Origin: Paludibacteraceae bacterium
GTDB taxonomy: Bacteria > Bacteroidota > Bacteroidia > Bacteroidales > Paludibacteraceae
Direction: 5' to 3'
NCBI GenBank assembly: GCA_017450685.1
Contig: JAFSTB010000005.1
Span: 1-64,000 of the forward strand
Length of the DNA stretch: 64,000 bases
The notes beneath the pieces were generated by a model that had not been told where the DNA came from, ran no database searches, and saw nothing but the letters and a program-made list of their open reading frames with translations. Each line of letters starts with the position of its first letter. Position 1 is the first letter of the stretch. The translations under genes and the position numbers were made by a program. This document shows, piece by piece, positions 1-8,058 of this stretch.

Positions 1-79
1 ATAAAATATCAATTTTGAATCCGTAGGTATGGTTTTTCTATCAGAATTTAACTATTAGTGGCAAAAATATAACAAAAAA

Positions 80-122
80 GTGCGCAGATATTTGCACACT
101 TGCTTTCTTTGTTTTACCTTTG
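80..122 (+). promoter_or_regulatory. Promoter with upstream dyad, no protein gene downstream
   Basis: The -33 TTTG is at 91-94 and the -7 TACCTTTG at 115-122, with a 20-bp spacer. A dyad GTGCGCA-N6-TGCACAC at 80-99 overlaps -33, as at six other promoters in the window. Transcription should start near 128. The next gene, glmS, lies on the opposite strand, so any product is a non-coding or antisense RNA. Confidence 0.6.
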
Positions 123-139
123 CCGCTGTTAGAGAACAA

Positions 140-187
140 AACGACTTGTCCCAACAAAACCGAACGGTTTTGTTGGGACAAGTCGTT
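140..187. repeat. Perfect 23-bp inverted repeat, 2-nt loop
   Basis: Arms 140-162 and 165-187 are exact reverse complements around a two-base AA loop. No second copy is visible in the window. It may be a palindromic repeat element, the 5' hairpin of an RNA, or a protein-binding site. Confidence 0.9.
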
Positions 188-241
188 GTAAGTTGTTAGT
201 AATGAGTGGAGAGTTTTATAGTTGAGAGTGGAGATGCTCGG

Positions 242-272
242 TGGGTACGCAGGTGACACACCTGCGTACCCA
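242..272. repeat. Perfect 14-bp inverted repeat, 3-nt loop
   Basis: Arms 242-255 (TGGGTACGCAGGTG) and 259-272 are exact reverse complements with loop ACA. It resembles a REP-like dispersed palindrome. No other copy was seen here. Confidence 0.85.
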
Positions 273-291
273 AGGGTAGTGGACATATTAA

Positions 292-326
292 AACCCCGAA
301 GAAAAATGACACTTTTCTTCGAGGTT
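292..326 (-). terminator. Terminator downstream of glmS
   Basis: Stem arms 292-305 and 313-326. On the minus strand the one imperfect position is a G-U pair, and the hairpin is followed by TTTTAATAT, the form expected of an intrinsic terminator about 100 nt after the glmS stop. On the plus strand the stem has one C-A mismatch but is followed by GCTTTT. Confidence 0.55.
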
Positions 327-426
327 GCTTTTAGGTATCAATAACGACCAAGCATATTAGTCGTTTAATGCTGTTATTGTTAGTGAGTTATATAAGACGG
401 CAGGTCTCTATGATTCTCTAACTCTT

Positions 427-2268
427 TTACTCTACTGTCACTGATTTAGCGAGGTTGCGTGGTTGGTCCACATTGCAGTCTTTAGCCACTGCCACGTGGT
501 AGGCTAATAGTTGCAGCGGTATGATAGTGAGTATCGGATACCAGCAGTCGGCTGTGGGAGGTACGGTCATTGTTAATTCGCTGATATCTCTCACTTGTGT
601 ATCGCCTTCTGTCACCACTGCTATCACTCGTCCGTGTCGGGCAGTTATCTCACGTATGTTGCTCACCATCTTGTCGTACAGACTATCTTTGGGAGCCACC
701 ACTACCACCGGTAGGTCGTGACTGACTAAGGCTATCGGTCCGTGTTTCATCTCCGCAGCGGGGTAGCCTTCGGCGTGGATATAACTTATCTCTTTGAGTT
801 TCAGTGCACCTTCCAAGGCGATAGGGTAGAGGAAGCCGCGCCCTAAATAGAGAGCATCGGCTGCAAAAGTCAGTGTACGTGCAGCTTTGGCTATGCGCTC
901 GTTTTGCAGAAGGATAGTGGTGATATATTGTGGCAAACGTCGCATCTCGTTGGTGAGAGAGGTGTATTGTTTAAGTGACAGATGTCCGTTCTCTTTACCG
1001 ATAGCGAGAGCTAACATATTGAGTACTAATACTTGTGCCGTAAAGGCTTTAGTGGAAGCCACGCCTATTTCCGGACCTATATGTGTATAGCAGCAAGCGT
1101 CGGATAAGCGTGGGATGGATGAGCCTTGCACATTGCATATAGAGTAGATGAATGCGCCGTTTTGTTTGGCTAACTCGATGGCTGCCAAGGTGTCGGCTGT
1201 CTCACCTGACTGTGAGATGGCTATCATCACATCTCTGTCTTTGATGACAGGTTGGCGGTATCTGAACTCTGACGCATATTCCACTTCGCAGGGTATATGT
1301 GCGAACTGTTCGATGGCATATTTGGCTATAAGAGCGGCGTGCCACGAGGTGCCGCAAGCGGTGAGTAAGATACGGTCGGCATTGAGAAAACGCTGTTTGC
1401 ACCTGTCCCAATCGGGCATCTGTATGTCGCCTGCGGCAGACATACAACCTTGCATAGCTTGTTGAAGGGTGTCAGGTTGCTCGAAGATCTCTTTGAGCAT
1501 ATAGTGTTCAAAGCCGTTCTTCTCTAATTGTCCCACTGCTATGTCGGTATGACGTATGGTGTAGGTCACCTGTTCACCTTTCAGAGTGGAGACTATCGGC
1601 TGCTGTCCTTCTTCGAGCAGAGCCACCTGCTCGTTGTCCAAATAGATGATGTCCGAAGTATATTCGGCGATAGGAGTGGCATCAGAGGCGAGATAGAGAG
1701 CGTCGTTGCTTATGCCCACCACTAATGGACTGCCTTTGCGTGCTGCCACTATCTGTTTGGGGTTCTGCTTGTCGATGACGGCGATGGCATACGCACCCGT
1801 CACTCGTTGCAGAGCCGTACGGACGGCAGCAAAGAGGTCGGTGCCGGTGGAAGTGAGTACATCATCAATGAGTTGCACCAACACCTCTGTGTCGGTGTCT
1901 GAACGAAAACCATAACCTTTCAGTATCAGTTCTTTGCGCAGACTCTCATAGTTCTCTATTATGCCGTTATGCACTAATGCCAGTCTCTCTGAACGCGAGC
2001 AGTGTGGGTGAGCGTTTCTGGTGGAAGGCTCGCCGTGAGTAGCCCAACGGGTGTGAGCGATACCTACGCTACCTGTTATGTCTTGTTCTTCAACGGCTAA
2101 TTCCAACTCCTCTACCTTACCCTTTGCCTTATAGATATTGAGTGAACCGCGGTCATTGATAAGTGCCACACCGGCACTGTCATAACCGCGATATTCTAAA
2201 CGGTGTAAACCTTTGATTAGGACGGGAAAGGCTTGTGCCTTACCTATGTAACCTACGATACCACACAT
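427..2268 (-). CDS. glmS: Glutamine-fructose-6-phosphate aminotransferase (isomerizing)
   Basis: Makes glucosamine-6-phosphate from fructose-6-phosphate and glutamine, the first committed step towards UDP-GlcNAc for peptidoglycan and LPS; cytoplasmic. At 613 residues it has the family's full length. The N-terminus MCGIVGYIG supplies the nucleophile Cys2 of the class II glutaminase domain (about 1-220). Two SIS sugar-isomerase domains follow, with CGTSWHA near 305 and SQSGETADT near 352. The C-terminus LAKSVTVE is the conserved tail. It starts 25 nt after the rluB stop, so the two are probably co-transcribed. Nothing resembling a glmS ribozyme is possible in the short upstream gap. Confidence 0.97.
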   Translation of the reverse strand: MCGIVGYIGKAQAFPVLIKGLHRLEYRGYDSAGVALINDRGSLNIYKAKGKVEELELAVEEQDITGSVGIAHTRWATHGEPSTRNAHPHCSRSERLALVHNGIIENYESLRKELILKGYGFRSDTDTEVLVQLIDDVLTSTGTDLFAAVRTALQRVTGAYAIAVIDKQNPKQIVAARKGSPLVVGISNDALYLASDATPIAEYTSDIIYLDNEQVALLEEGQQPIVSTLKGEQVTYTIRHTDIAVGQLEKNGFEHYMLKEIFEQPDTLQQAMQGCMSAAGDIQMPDWDRCKQRFLNADRILLTACGTSWHAALIAKYAIEQFAHIPCEVEYASEFRYRQPVIKDRDVMIAISQSGETADTLAAIELAKQNGAFIYSICNVQGSSIPRLSDACCYTHIGPEIGVASTKAFTAQVLVLNMLALAIGKENGHLSLKQYTSLTNEMRRLPQYITTILLQNERIAKAARTLTFAADALYLGRGFLYPIALEGALKLKEISYIHAEGYPAAEMKHGPIALVSHDLPVVVVAPKDSLYDKMVSNIREITARHGRVIAVVTEGDTQVRDISELTMTVPPTADCWYPILTIIPLQLLAYHVAVAKDCNVDQPRNLAKSVTVE

Positions 2269-2293
2269 AGTGAGTTGAAAGAAAAACGGTTAA

Positions 2294-3307
2294 TTACTCA
2301 AACGCTCCCATTTGCAGCATATTAACCTCTTTAGGTGAGAGGAAACGCCATTTGCCGCGAGGAACATTCTTTTTTGTCAGTCCGGCGAAACTGACTCTGT
2401 CGAGTTGCATCACTTTATACCCCACTTTCTCAAACATACGGCGTACCACACGGTTCTGACCGGAGTGTATCTCCAGCCCTATATGCAGGCGGTCGCCCTG
2501 CGGGAACTCCAAAGCGTCAGGCACCACTTTCTCATCGTCCAAACGGATACCTTGACGAAGGGTCGCCTCATCTTCTTCGCTTAACTCACGGTCCAGCGTG
2601 GCGGCATACACTTTCTTCTTCTCGAACTTAGGATGTGTTAGTTTGGATGCTAAGTCACCATCGTTGGTGAGCAGCAGTACACCTGTCGTATTGCGGTCAA
2701 GCCTGCCAACGGGATAGATACGTTCCGAACAAGCATCACGCACCAGATCCATCACGGTGCGACGCTCTTCCGGATCATCGGTGGTGGTGACAGTGTTCTT
2801 GGGCTTGTTCAGAAGGATATACACTTTCTGTTCGCGGCGTACGGGCTGGTCGTGAAACATCACCTTGTCAGTTGGCAACACCTTGGTGCCAAGATCGCTG
2901 ACCACTGCACCGTTTACCGTGATAACGCCTGCTTGTATAAAGTCGTCAGCCTCACGCCGTGAACATATACCGGCATTGGCTATGAACTTATTAAGGCGTA
3001 TCGGTTTGGTCGGATCCTCATGTTTCTGCCTGTATTGCAAACGTTTGCGCTCACTATAGACACTGTCGTTGTATGTCATCCGCTGTCGTTGTGAACCCAA
3101 CCTGCCGTTTCTGCTTGTCTGTTGGCGTTCGTTTTGTTGCTCTTTGCCGTTCTGACTTGCTTTGCTATGCTTATATGATACCACAGGGTTCTCTCTTTGA
3201 CTTTCGCCTATTCGTTGGCGTCGATGTGTTGTGGTGCCGCGCTCAAAACGAGGGCGCTGTGTGTCACCGGTGTTGGTCGTTTGTCCGTTTCTTGTATATG
3301 TTGCCAT
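2294..3307 (-). CDS. rluB: 23S/16S rRNA pseudouridine synthase (RsuA/RluB family)
   Basis: Isomerises a specific uridine in rRNA to pseudouridine. The first ~100 residues are a Gln/Arg/Asn-rich, probably disordered basic tail. An S4 RNA-binding domain follows (about 104-150, RLNKFIANAGICSRREAD), then the catalytic domain with GRLDRNTTG at 201-209, where Asp204 is the expected nucleophile. The basic tail is common in Bacteroidota members and makes the exact start uncertain. It lies between the rpmF terminator and glmS. The symbol is by family; RluB, RluE, RluF and RsuA cannot be told apart here. Confidence 0.88.
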   Translation of the reverse strand: MATYTRNGQTTNTGDTQRPRFERGTTTHRRQRIGESQRENPVVSYKHSKASQNGKEQQNERQQTSRNGRLGSQRQRMTYNDSVYSERKRLQYRQKHEDPTKPIRLNKFIANAGICSRREADDFIQAGVITVNGAVVSDLGTKVLPTDKVMFHDQPVRREQKVYILLNKPKNTVTTTDDPEERRTVMDLVRDACSERIYPVGRLDRNTTGVLLLTNDGDLASKLTHPKFEKKKVYAATLDRELSEEDEATLRQGIRLDDEKVVPDALEFPQGDRLHIGLEIHSGQNRVVRRMFEKVGYKVMQLDRVSFAGLTKKNVPRGKWRFLSPKEVNMLQMGAFE

Positions 3308-3324
3308 ACGCTACTGACTATTAC

Positions 3325-3361
3325 ACAAAAGGCTCTTGCGGCTAAGCCAAGAGCCTTTTGT
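3325..3361 (-). terminator. Intrinsic terminator after rpmF
   Basis: 14-bp stem with arms 3325-3338 and 3348-3361. On the minus strand the stem ends GCCTTTTGTGTAAT, giving a modest U-run. It lies 20 nt after the rpmF stop and before the rluB start, so it probably ends or attenuates the yceD-rpmF transcript. Confidence 0.75.
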
Positions 3362-3380
3362 CGAAGTTGAAAGTGTTGTT

Positions 3381-3566
3381 TTATGCCTCTGCTGCTTTTT
3401 CGATAGCCAGTTTGCCACGATAGTAGCCACATTCAGGGCATACGGTGTGATACAGATGATGAGCACCGCAGTTGGGGCAAATAGCCAATGCAGGCATCTT
3501 TGCCACGTCATGAGTACGACGTTTCGCTTGACGAGTGTGCGATTGTCTTCGTTTAGGATGTGCCAT
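3381..3566 (-). CDS. rpmF: 50S ribosomal protein L32
   Basis: A 61-residue component of the large ribosomal subunit. It starts MAHPKRRQSHTRQAKRRTH, the basic family N-terminus, and carries two CxxC pairs (CPNC and CPEC) separated by ten residues, forming a zinc ribbon. So this is the zinc-binding form of L32. It follows the YceD-family gene by 29 nt, a pairing widely conserved in bacteria. Confidence 0.97.
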   Translation of the reverse strand: MAHPKRRQSHTRQAKRRTHDVAKMPALAICPNCGAHHLYHTVCPECGYYRGKLAIEKAAEA

Positions 3567-3595
3567 AATTATTTACTTTTTTCTGAATTACAACG

Positions 3596-4063
3596 TTATA
3601 AACTATTTTTATCTTCGGGCTCTTCCGCTATGCTGCAAAGGTGGTGTTGGAGAAGTGCATCCATCTGCGGATTGCAACCACCCTCCGGGTGACAATGCAC
3701 AACGGGAAGATTAACTATTATCCATTCGTATGCTAACCACGCCACATCAAGTGTCTCTGTTGGCTTACCACTGGCTTCGTCATCTAACTCTGTCGATTCC
3801 AAATGGTTAGAGGCTGACTGCAACTCATAATCCATCGAGTCCAAACAACGGTCACATACCAATCTGACCATACCGCTTACCTGCATATCAATAGAGAAAC
3901 TGCTCTCTCTTAAATGCAGAGTACCTGCCACTTGCACATCGCCACCTAATACCTCCGACTTCTCTTGGGCTGCAAAATATGCATCATCCAACCGAAAAGC
4001 GAACTGATGCTCGCAAAGCGACTCCTTGCGAAGGTTGATGATATGTTCCTGTGGCTGTAACAT
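3596..4063 (-). CDS. YceD/DUF177 family protein
   Basis: YceD (DUF177) proteins are encoded next to rpmF and have been linked to 23S rRNA/50S maturation. The start at 4063 (MLQPQEHIINL, 155 residues) is chosen because the longer frame opening at 4090 overlaps the -7 element at 4088-4095 and so lies before the transcription start. The middle carries the family's CDRCLD motif (residues near 80-90), where a basic-flanked Cys pair is typical. The C-terminal CHPEGGCNPQMDAL stretch is also family-like. Confidence 0.85.
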   Translation of the reverse strand: MLQPQEHIINLRKESLCEHQFAFRLDDAYFAAQEKSEVLGGDVQVAGTLHLRESSFSIDMQVSGMVRLVCDRCLDSMDYELQSASNHLESTELDDEASGKPTETLDVAWLAYEWIIVNLPVVHCHPEGGCNPQMDALLQHHLCSIAEEPEDKNSL

Positions 4064-4087
4064 CGTGTGTCTGCGCGAAAAGCGGCG

Positions 4088-4130
4088 CAAAGGTACTGCC
4101 TTTTTTCCGATTGCGCAAATATATGCACAA
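4088..4130 (-). promoter_or_regulatory. Promoter of yceD-rpmF with upstream dyad
   Basis: Read on the minus strand, -7 TACCTTTG lies at 4088-4095 and -33 TTTG at 4116-4119, with a 20-bp spacer. The dyad TTGCGCA-N6-TGCACAA (plus-strand reading) spans 4111-4130. It is divergent from the ttcA promoter. Confidence 0.8.
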
Positions 4131-4133
4131 TTT

Positions 4134-4165
4134 TTTGCATAATCTTAAGCAATGACTTACCTTTG
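4134..4165 (+). promoter_or_regulatory. Promoter of ttcA
   Basis: The -33 TTTG is at 4134-4137, -7 TACCTTTG at 4158-4165, and the spacer is exactly 20 bp. The predicted start is about 4171, which rules out the upstream ATG at 4152. Confidence 0.8.
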
Positions 4166-4205
4166 CAGCATTGATAATGAACACTTATTATACTTTTCTA
4201 TCCCA

Positions 4206-4922
4206 ATGATACAACCTGCTATTGACCCGGCACTATCCCAATTGCAAAACAAACTATGGCGTACTTTTCACCATACCTGCAAAACATATTCTCTGCTCGA
4301 GGACGGCGACCGCGTCTTGGTGGGTTTGAGCGGAGGGAAAGATAGTTTGGCTTTGGTGGAATTGTTAGGCAGACAAGCCCAAATATTCAAGCCGCGAATA
4401 GAGGTTGTGGCAGTACACGTGAGAGTGAAGGAAAGAAAATATATGTCCGACCTGACCTATTTGGCATCCTTTTGCAAAGAAGCAGGCGTAAGGTTTATCG
4501 TAAGAGATACAGCCATTGCCGGTGAGGAAAAGAAAGACCCCTGTTTCCTCTGCTCATGGTATAGAAGAAAAGCCTTGTTTGAAGTGGCAAGAGAAGAGCA
4601 ATGCAATAAGTTGGCTTTCGGGCATCATAAGGACGATGTGCTGCACACCGCGCTGCTCAACCTTATCTACGTAGGCAGGTATAGCAGTATCGAACCGGCT
4701 TTGGCTTTAGACAAAATGCCGCTCACGCTCATTCGACCACTATACGATATTGACGAAAAAGACATCCTGCAATACGCTTCCCTGCGCGGATATGTCAAAC
4801 AGCAGGCTCTCTGCCCTTTTGAAAAGCACTCACAAAGAACACAAATGGAACATCTAATCGAACAATTGCAAAAGTTAAACCCTAATGTGAGAGAGAGTAT
4901 GATGCACGCTCTGAATAGATAA
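4206..4922 (+). CDS. ttcA: tRNA 2-thiocytidine biosynthesis protein TtcA-like
   Basis: An ATP-dependent PP-loop thiolase, expected to thiolate cytidine 32 of tRNAs with an Fe-S cluster; cytoplasmic. With the start at 4206 (MIQPAIDPAL) it has 238 residues. The PP-loop SGGKDS falls at 42-47. A PCFLCSWYRRK CxxC motif near 114-124 is the family's Fe-S/catalytic pair. The longer frame opening at 4152 is rejected because that ATG precedes the -7 element. It stands alone behind its own promoter, 130 nt before pgk. Other TilS/TtcA-type thiolases are possible. Confidence 0.88.
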   Translation: MIQPAIDPALSQLQNKLWRTFHHTCKTYSLLEDGDRVLVGLSGGKDSLALVELLGRQAQIFKPRIEVVAVHVRVKERKYMSDLTYLASFCKEAGVRFIVRDTAIAGEEKKDPCFLCSWYRRKALFEVAREEQCNKLAFGHHKDDVLHTALLNLIYVGRYSSIEPALALDKMPLTLIRPLYDIDEKDILQYASLRGYVKQQALCPFEKHSQRTQMEHLIEQLQKLNPNVRESMMHALNR

Positions 4923-4936
4923 AATTATGGCTAAAT

Positions 4937-4978
4937 TGAGCATAATTTTGCGCAATCGGGAAAAATACGTACTTTTGT
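4937..4978 (+). promoter_or_regulatory. Promoter of pgk with upstream dyad
   Basis: The -33 TTTG is at 4948-4951 and -7 TACTTTTG at 4971-4978, with a 19-bp spacer. The dyad TTGAGCA-N6-TGCGCAA at 4937-4956 overlaps -33. Confidence 0.7.
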
Positions 4979-5050
4979 CGCGATTTATGTGCAGAAAAAG
5001 AACATAAAGAAACAATAGATCACAATATTAACTTAAATAATTTTTTCATT

Positions 5051-6304
5051 ATGATGACGATTGACAAGTATAATTTTAAGGGTCAGAAAGCTCTTGTACG
5101 CGTTGATTTCAACACTCCGTTAGATGAGAATGGTCATATCACTGACGATACTCGTATCCGTGGTGCATTGCCCACACTGAAAAAAATCCTTGCCGACGGC
5201 GGCTCACTCATCCTTATGAGCCACATGGGTAAACCCAAAGGCAAAGTGAATCCTAAGTTCAGTCTCAAACAGATAGTAGGCGATGTCAGCTGTGCCTTAG
5301 GCGTTGACGTAGCTTTTGCACCTGACTGCGCTAAAGCACAAGAGGCTGCCGCCAACCTTAAAGAGGGTGAAGTGCTTATGCTCGAAAACCTGCGCTTCTA
5401 TCCACAAGAAGAAGGCAAACCGGTTGGAATAGAGAAAGACGCACCTGAATATGAGCAGGCAAAGAAAGAGATGAAACAGGCTCAAAAAGAGTTTGCCAAG
5501 ACTCTCGCTTCCTATGCTGACTGCTATGTGAACGACGCTTTCGGTACTGCACACCGCAAACACGCTTCTACTGCTGTGGTGGCTGACTATTTCGACGCTG
5601 AACATAAGATGCTCGGCTACCTTATGGAAAAAGAAGTGGAGGCTGTCAATAATGTGCTTAACAACATACGTCGCCCCTTCACCGCTATCATGGGCGGCTC
5701 CAAAGTGAGCACGAAGATAGGTATCATCAATAACCTTATGGACAAGGTGGATAACCTCATCATCTGCGGCGGTATGACCTATACCTTTATGAAAGCCTTA
5801 GGCGGAAAGATTGGTCAGTCGCTTTGCGAAGATGAGTACCTGTCATTGGCTTTGGATATCCTCAAGAACGCCAAAGAGAAAGGTGTTAATCTGATGCTCT
5901 GCACCGATTCTGTGGTGGCCGACCGTTTTGCCAACGATGCCGACGCTATCGTTTGCCCGTCTAATAATATACCAGACGACCGTATGGGTATGGACATAGG
6001 TCCTGATAGCCGTCAAGCCTTCGCCAAAACCATCGAAGAGGCTAAGACCATCCTTTGGAACGGTCCTGCAGGCGTCTTTGAGTTCGACAACTTCGCTCAC
6101 GGTTCAGAGGCTATAGCACACGCCATAGCACGCGCAACACAAAACGGCGCATACAGCCTCATCGGAGGTGGCGACAGCGTGGCGTGCATCAATAAACTGA
6201 ACCTCGGCAACCAAGTAAGTTATATCTCTACAGGCGGCGGAGCACTGCTCGAAGCCATAGAAGGTAAAATACTGCCGGGTATAGCCGCTATCAAAGGCGA
6301 ATAA
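5051..6304 (+). CDS. pgk: Phosphoglycerate kinase
   Basis: Interconverts 1,3-bisphosphoglycerate plus ADP and 3-phosphoglycerate plus ATP in glycolysis and gluconeogenesis. The 417 residues match the family. The N-terminal [13 protein letters not shown] motif (about 17-29), [10 protein letters not shown], the [15 protein letters not shown] segment and the C-terminal GGGDSVAC nucleotide-binding loop are all present. Two in-frame ATGs at 5051 and 5054 make the start ambiguous by one residue. It heads a cluster with the DUF3127 gene 26 nt downstream and the phosphoesterase gene directly after that. Confidence 0.97.
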   Translation: MMTIDKYNFKGQKALVRVDFNTPLDENGHITDDTRIRGALPTLKKILADGGSLILMSHMGKPKGKVNPKFSLKQIVGDVSCALGVDVAFAPDCAKAQEAAANLKEGEVLMLENLRFYPQEEGKPVGIEKDAPEYEQAKKEMKQAQKEFAKTLASYADCYVNDAFGTAHRKHASTAVVADYFDAEHKMLGYLMEKEVEAVNNVLNNIRRPFTAIMGGSKVSTKIGIINNLMDKVDNLIICGGMTYTFMKALGGKIGQSLCEDEYLSLALDILKNAKEKGVNLMLCTDSVVADRFANDADAIVCPSNNIPDDRMGMDIGPDSRQAFAKTIEEAKTILWNGPAGVFEFDNFAHGSEAIAHAIARATQNGAYSLIGGGDSVACINKLNLGNQVSYISTGGGALLEAIEGKILPGIAAIKGE

Positions 6305-6330
6305 AGAGTCAAACAGTAAACTTTATAACT

Positions 6331-6756
6331 ATGGAAATAGTAGGTAAAATCATTCAGGTATTGCCTCTGCAAGAAGGTATAGGTAAAGCCTCAGGCAACC
6401 CTTGGAAAGTACAGTCGTATGTGTTGGAGACACAAGAGCAATATCCTCGTAAGGTGTGCTTCGAGATTTTTGGTGAAGACCGTATTCGCAATAACCAATG
6501 TCAGATTGACGATATTGTTACCGTCTCTTTCGATTTGGAGAGCCGCGAGTTCAATGGTCGTTGGTACACCAGCGTTCGCGCTTGGCGTGTGCAACAAGGT
6601 GTAGTGGATAACAATGCCGCTCCGGCTAATACCACCACCGCTAACGATGCTAATAACGCTCCGACGGTTGCGCAACCTGCCAACAACGCTATGGGTGGTA
6701 ACACCGCTGCCTTCGACACAATGGCGGAAGACGATAATACCGACCTGCCCTTCTAA
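6331..6756 (+). CDS. DUF3127 protein, OB-fold with SSB-like acidic tail
   Basis: A 141-residue protein starting MEIVGKIIQVLPLQEG, recognisable as DUF3127. Residues 1-95 look like an SSB-type OB fold: alternating beta strands, an aromatic near the end (RWYTSVRAWRV). Residues 96-130 are an Asn/Ala/Thr linker. The last residues, EDDNTDLPF, closely match the acidic tip by which bacterial single-stranded DNA-binding proteins recruit partners. It is probably a nucleic-acid-binding protein, but this is an inference. Its stop directly abuts the next gene's ATG, suggesting translational coupling. Confidence 0.85.
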   Translation: MEIVGKIIQVLPLQEGIGKASGNPWKVQSYVLETQEQYPRKVCFEIFGEDRIRNNQCQIDDIVTVSFDLESREFNGRWYTSVRAWRVQQGVVDNNAAPANTTTANDANNAPTVAQPANNAMGGNTAAFDTMAEDDNTDLPF

Positions 6757-7872
6757 ATGAGACGTTGGGTAAGATACACAACACTAATCATCGTTCTAAC
6801 GGGTGTAACACTTCTCTGTTACATCCGTTGGAACGCTTGGTTTGGTAACCCACCCGAAAAAGAGTGGACACAAGACACCATTGACTTCCGCTTCAATACC
6901 TTCGCCAATGATAGCCTTGAAGGCTTTGTCTGTTACGACAGGTGTTGGTACGACACACTCTCAGCCGATACTCTGCGCTTTATCCTGCTCGGAGATGTGC
7001 ATAACGGCGTAGATAGCACACTATGGCACACTATCTATGACCGACATCCGAACATCGATTTCTATGCACAGTTAGGCGACTTCCTCGAACGAGGCTATTT
7101 CTACTATTACCAGCAGATGGCGCACGAGTTGCAAGGTACACCCTTTGCACAACTGCCTATCATCGCCACACCCGGTAACCACGAATATCGCAAAGGTCTC
7201 GTCAGACGTTTGCCACCGGAATGGCACCGGTGGTTCAGTAATCCACAAAACGGTCCACATCGATTCTTGGGTACTACCTATTATGTCGATTTCGCGTCGT
7301 TGCGCTTCATCGTTATTGACACCAACGGTCTGCAACGACTATCTGATTATACCGCCGTCTTGACGTGGCTTAATAAAACGATAAAAGAGGCAGGTGACAG
7401 GTTTACCGTTGTCATGATGCACCACCCCGTACATTCAAGTGCCGTGGGCAGACAGAACGTGCCTATTTATCTTACTTTTCAACACGCACTCAAAAAAGCC
7501 GACCTGGTCTTCTCCGGGCACGACCATAACTACAACCGACGATTGCCGTTCGTTGGGGTCAATAGTGCAAAGAAGTTTTACTTGAGTAAGGTGAGTGGTA
7601 GAGATGCCCGTATATGCTCAGGCAGACAGTTATATCTGGTGTGCGACCTGTGGTCTGACACCCTGCAAGTCAGTACTTACCTTACCGACGGAACGTTGTA
7701 CGACCGTTTTGGGGTTATGTGTGCGCACGACGGCAAACATGAGTATGTTTTCGGAAGCGACTCTTTGCCAAAAGAGATTATCGACTTGCCCGATAAATAC
7801 CAAAACCGCCGGTCTTCCCACACGATTAAGCGTTTCCTCCACCGCCGCAGCAAAAGGTTAGCAACCGACTAA
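6757..7872 (+). CDS. Membrane-anchored metallophosphoesterase
   Basis: Calcineurin-like phosphoesterase of 371 residues with an uncleaved N-terminal helix (about 7-24, YTTLIIVLTGVTLLCYI), which puts the enzyme in the periplasm. All metal-binding motifs are visible in order: GDVHN, GDFLERG, GNHEYR, HHPVHS and GHDHNYNR. The substrate is not predictable; purple acid phosphatase-like and nucleotide-phosphodiesterase activities are both possible. The C-terminal tail is basic (RRSSHTIKRFLHRRSKR). It is the last gene of the pgk cluster, followed by a strong hairpin. Confidence 0.88.
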   Translation: MRRWVRYTTLIIVLTGVTLLCYIRWNAWFGNPPEKEWTQDTIDFRFNTFANDSLEGFVCYDRCWYDTLSADTLRFILLGDVHNGVDSTLWHTIYDRHPNIDFYAQLGDFLERGYFYYYQQMAHELQGTPFAQLPIIATPGNHEYRKGLVRRLPPEWHRWFSNPQNGPHRFLGTTYYVDFASLRFIVIDTNGLQRLSDYTAVLTWLNKTIKEAGDRFTVVMMHHPVHSSAVGRQNVPIYLTFQHALKKADLVFSGHDHNYNRRLPFVGVNSAKKFYLSKVSGRDARICSGRQLYLVCDLWSDTLQVSTYLTDGTLYDRFGVMCAHDGKHEYVFGSDSLPKEIIDLPDKYQNRRSSHTIKRFLHRRSKRLATD

Positions 7873-7898
7873 TCCCCCGATTGCCGACATAAAGTTTC

Positions 7899-7948
7899 AA
7901 CATCAAACAAGCACAATACCGTTTATAGTGTTGTGCTTGTTTGATGTT
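7899..7948. terminator. Strong hairpin between convergent transcripts
   Basis: Arms 7899-7919 and 7928-7948 pair over 21 bp with one wobble. There is no clear U-run on either side. It sits between the end of the pgk cluster (+) and the end of the caspase cluster (-), where a bidirectional terminator is expected. Confidence 0.7.
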
Positions 7949-7974
7949 ATATGAGCAATGTCAGAGACTCAAAC

Positions 7975-8058
7975 TTACTCTACCTTTGTGCCGACTATGT
8001 TATATTTCTGTCTTCCGGGCATCAGTATGTATAAATGGATTTTCCATATACAGACGGA
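7975..8058 (-). pseudogene. In-frame sorting-tail-like remnant after the DUF4384 stop
   Basis: Immediately after the TAA of the 8059-8946 gene the same frame stays open for 27 codons. It contains YILMPGRQKYNIVGTKVE, which lines up with the C-terminus of the protein ending at 40395 (YIKRGNKLYNISGTDV; shared Y-I, G, Y-N-I, G-T, V). It could be the stub of a lost surface-protein gene, or a C-terminal tail cut off by a stop codon. It is short, so chance remains possible. Confidence 0.35.

Larger units (their letters stand above)
128..335 (+). ncRNA. Possible structured small RNA (three hairpins)
   Basis: Downstream of the promoter at 91-122 there is no plausible protein gene. The predicted transcript runs through a perfect 23-bp hairpin (140-162/165-187), a second perfect 14-bp hairpin (242-255/259-272), and a third stem (292-305/313-326) followed by GCTTTT, which could end it. 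This gives an RNA of about 200 nt. The hairpins could instead be unrelated palindromic repeats that happen to sit behind a promoter. Confidence 0.3.

Noticed and set aside
41..286. 81-residue minus-strand frame across the left intergenic region
   Set aside because: It is produced by translating the palindromes, contains no domain-like pattern and overlaps the predicted promoter.
7981..7988. TACCTTTG on the plus strand
   Set aside because: No TTTG about 20 bp upstream and no plus-strand gene downstream; it lies in the remnant of a coding tail.
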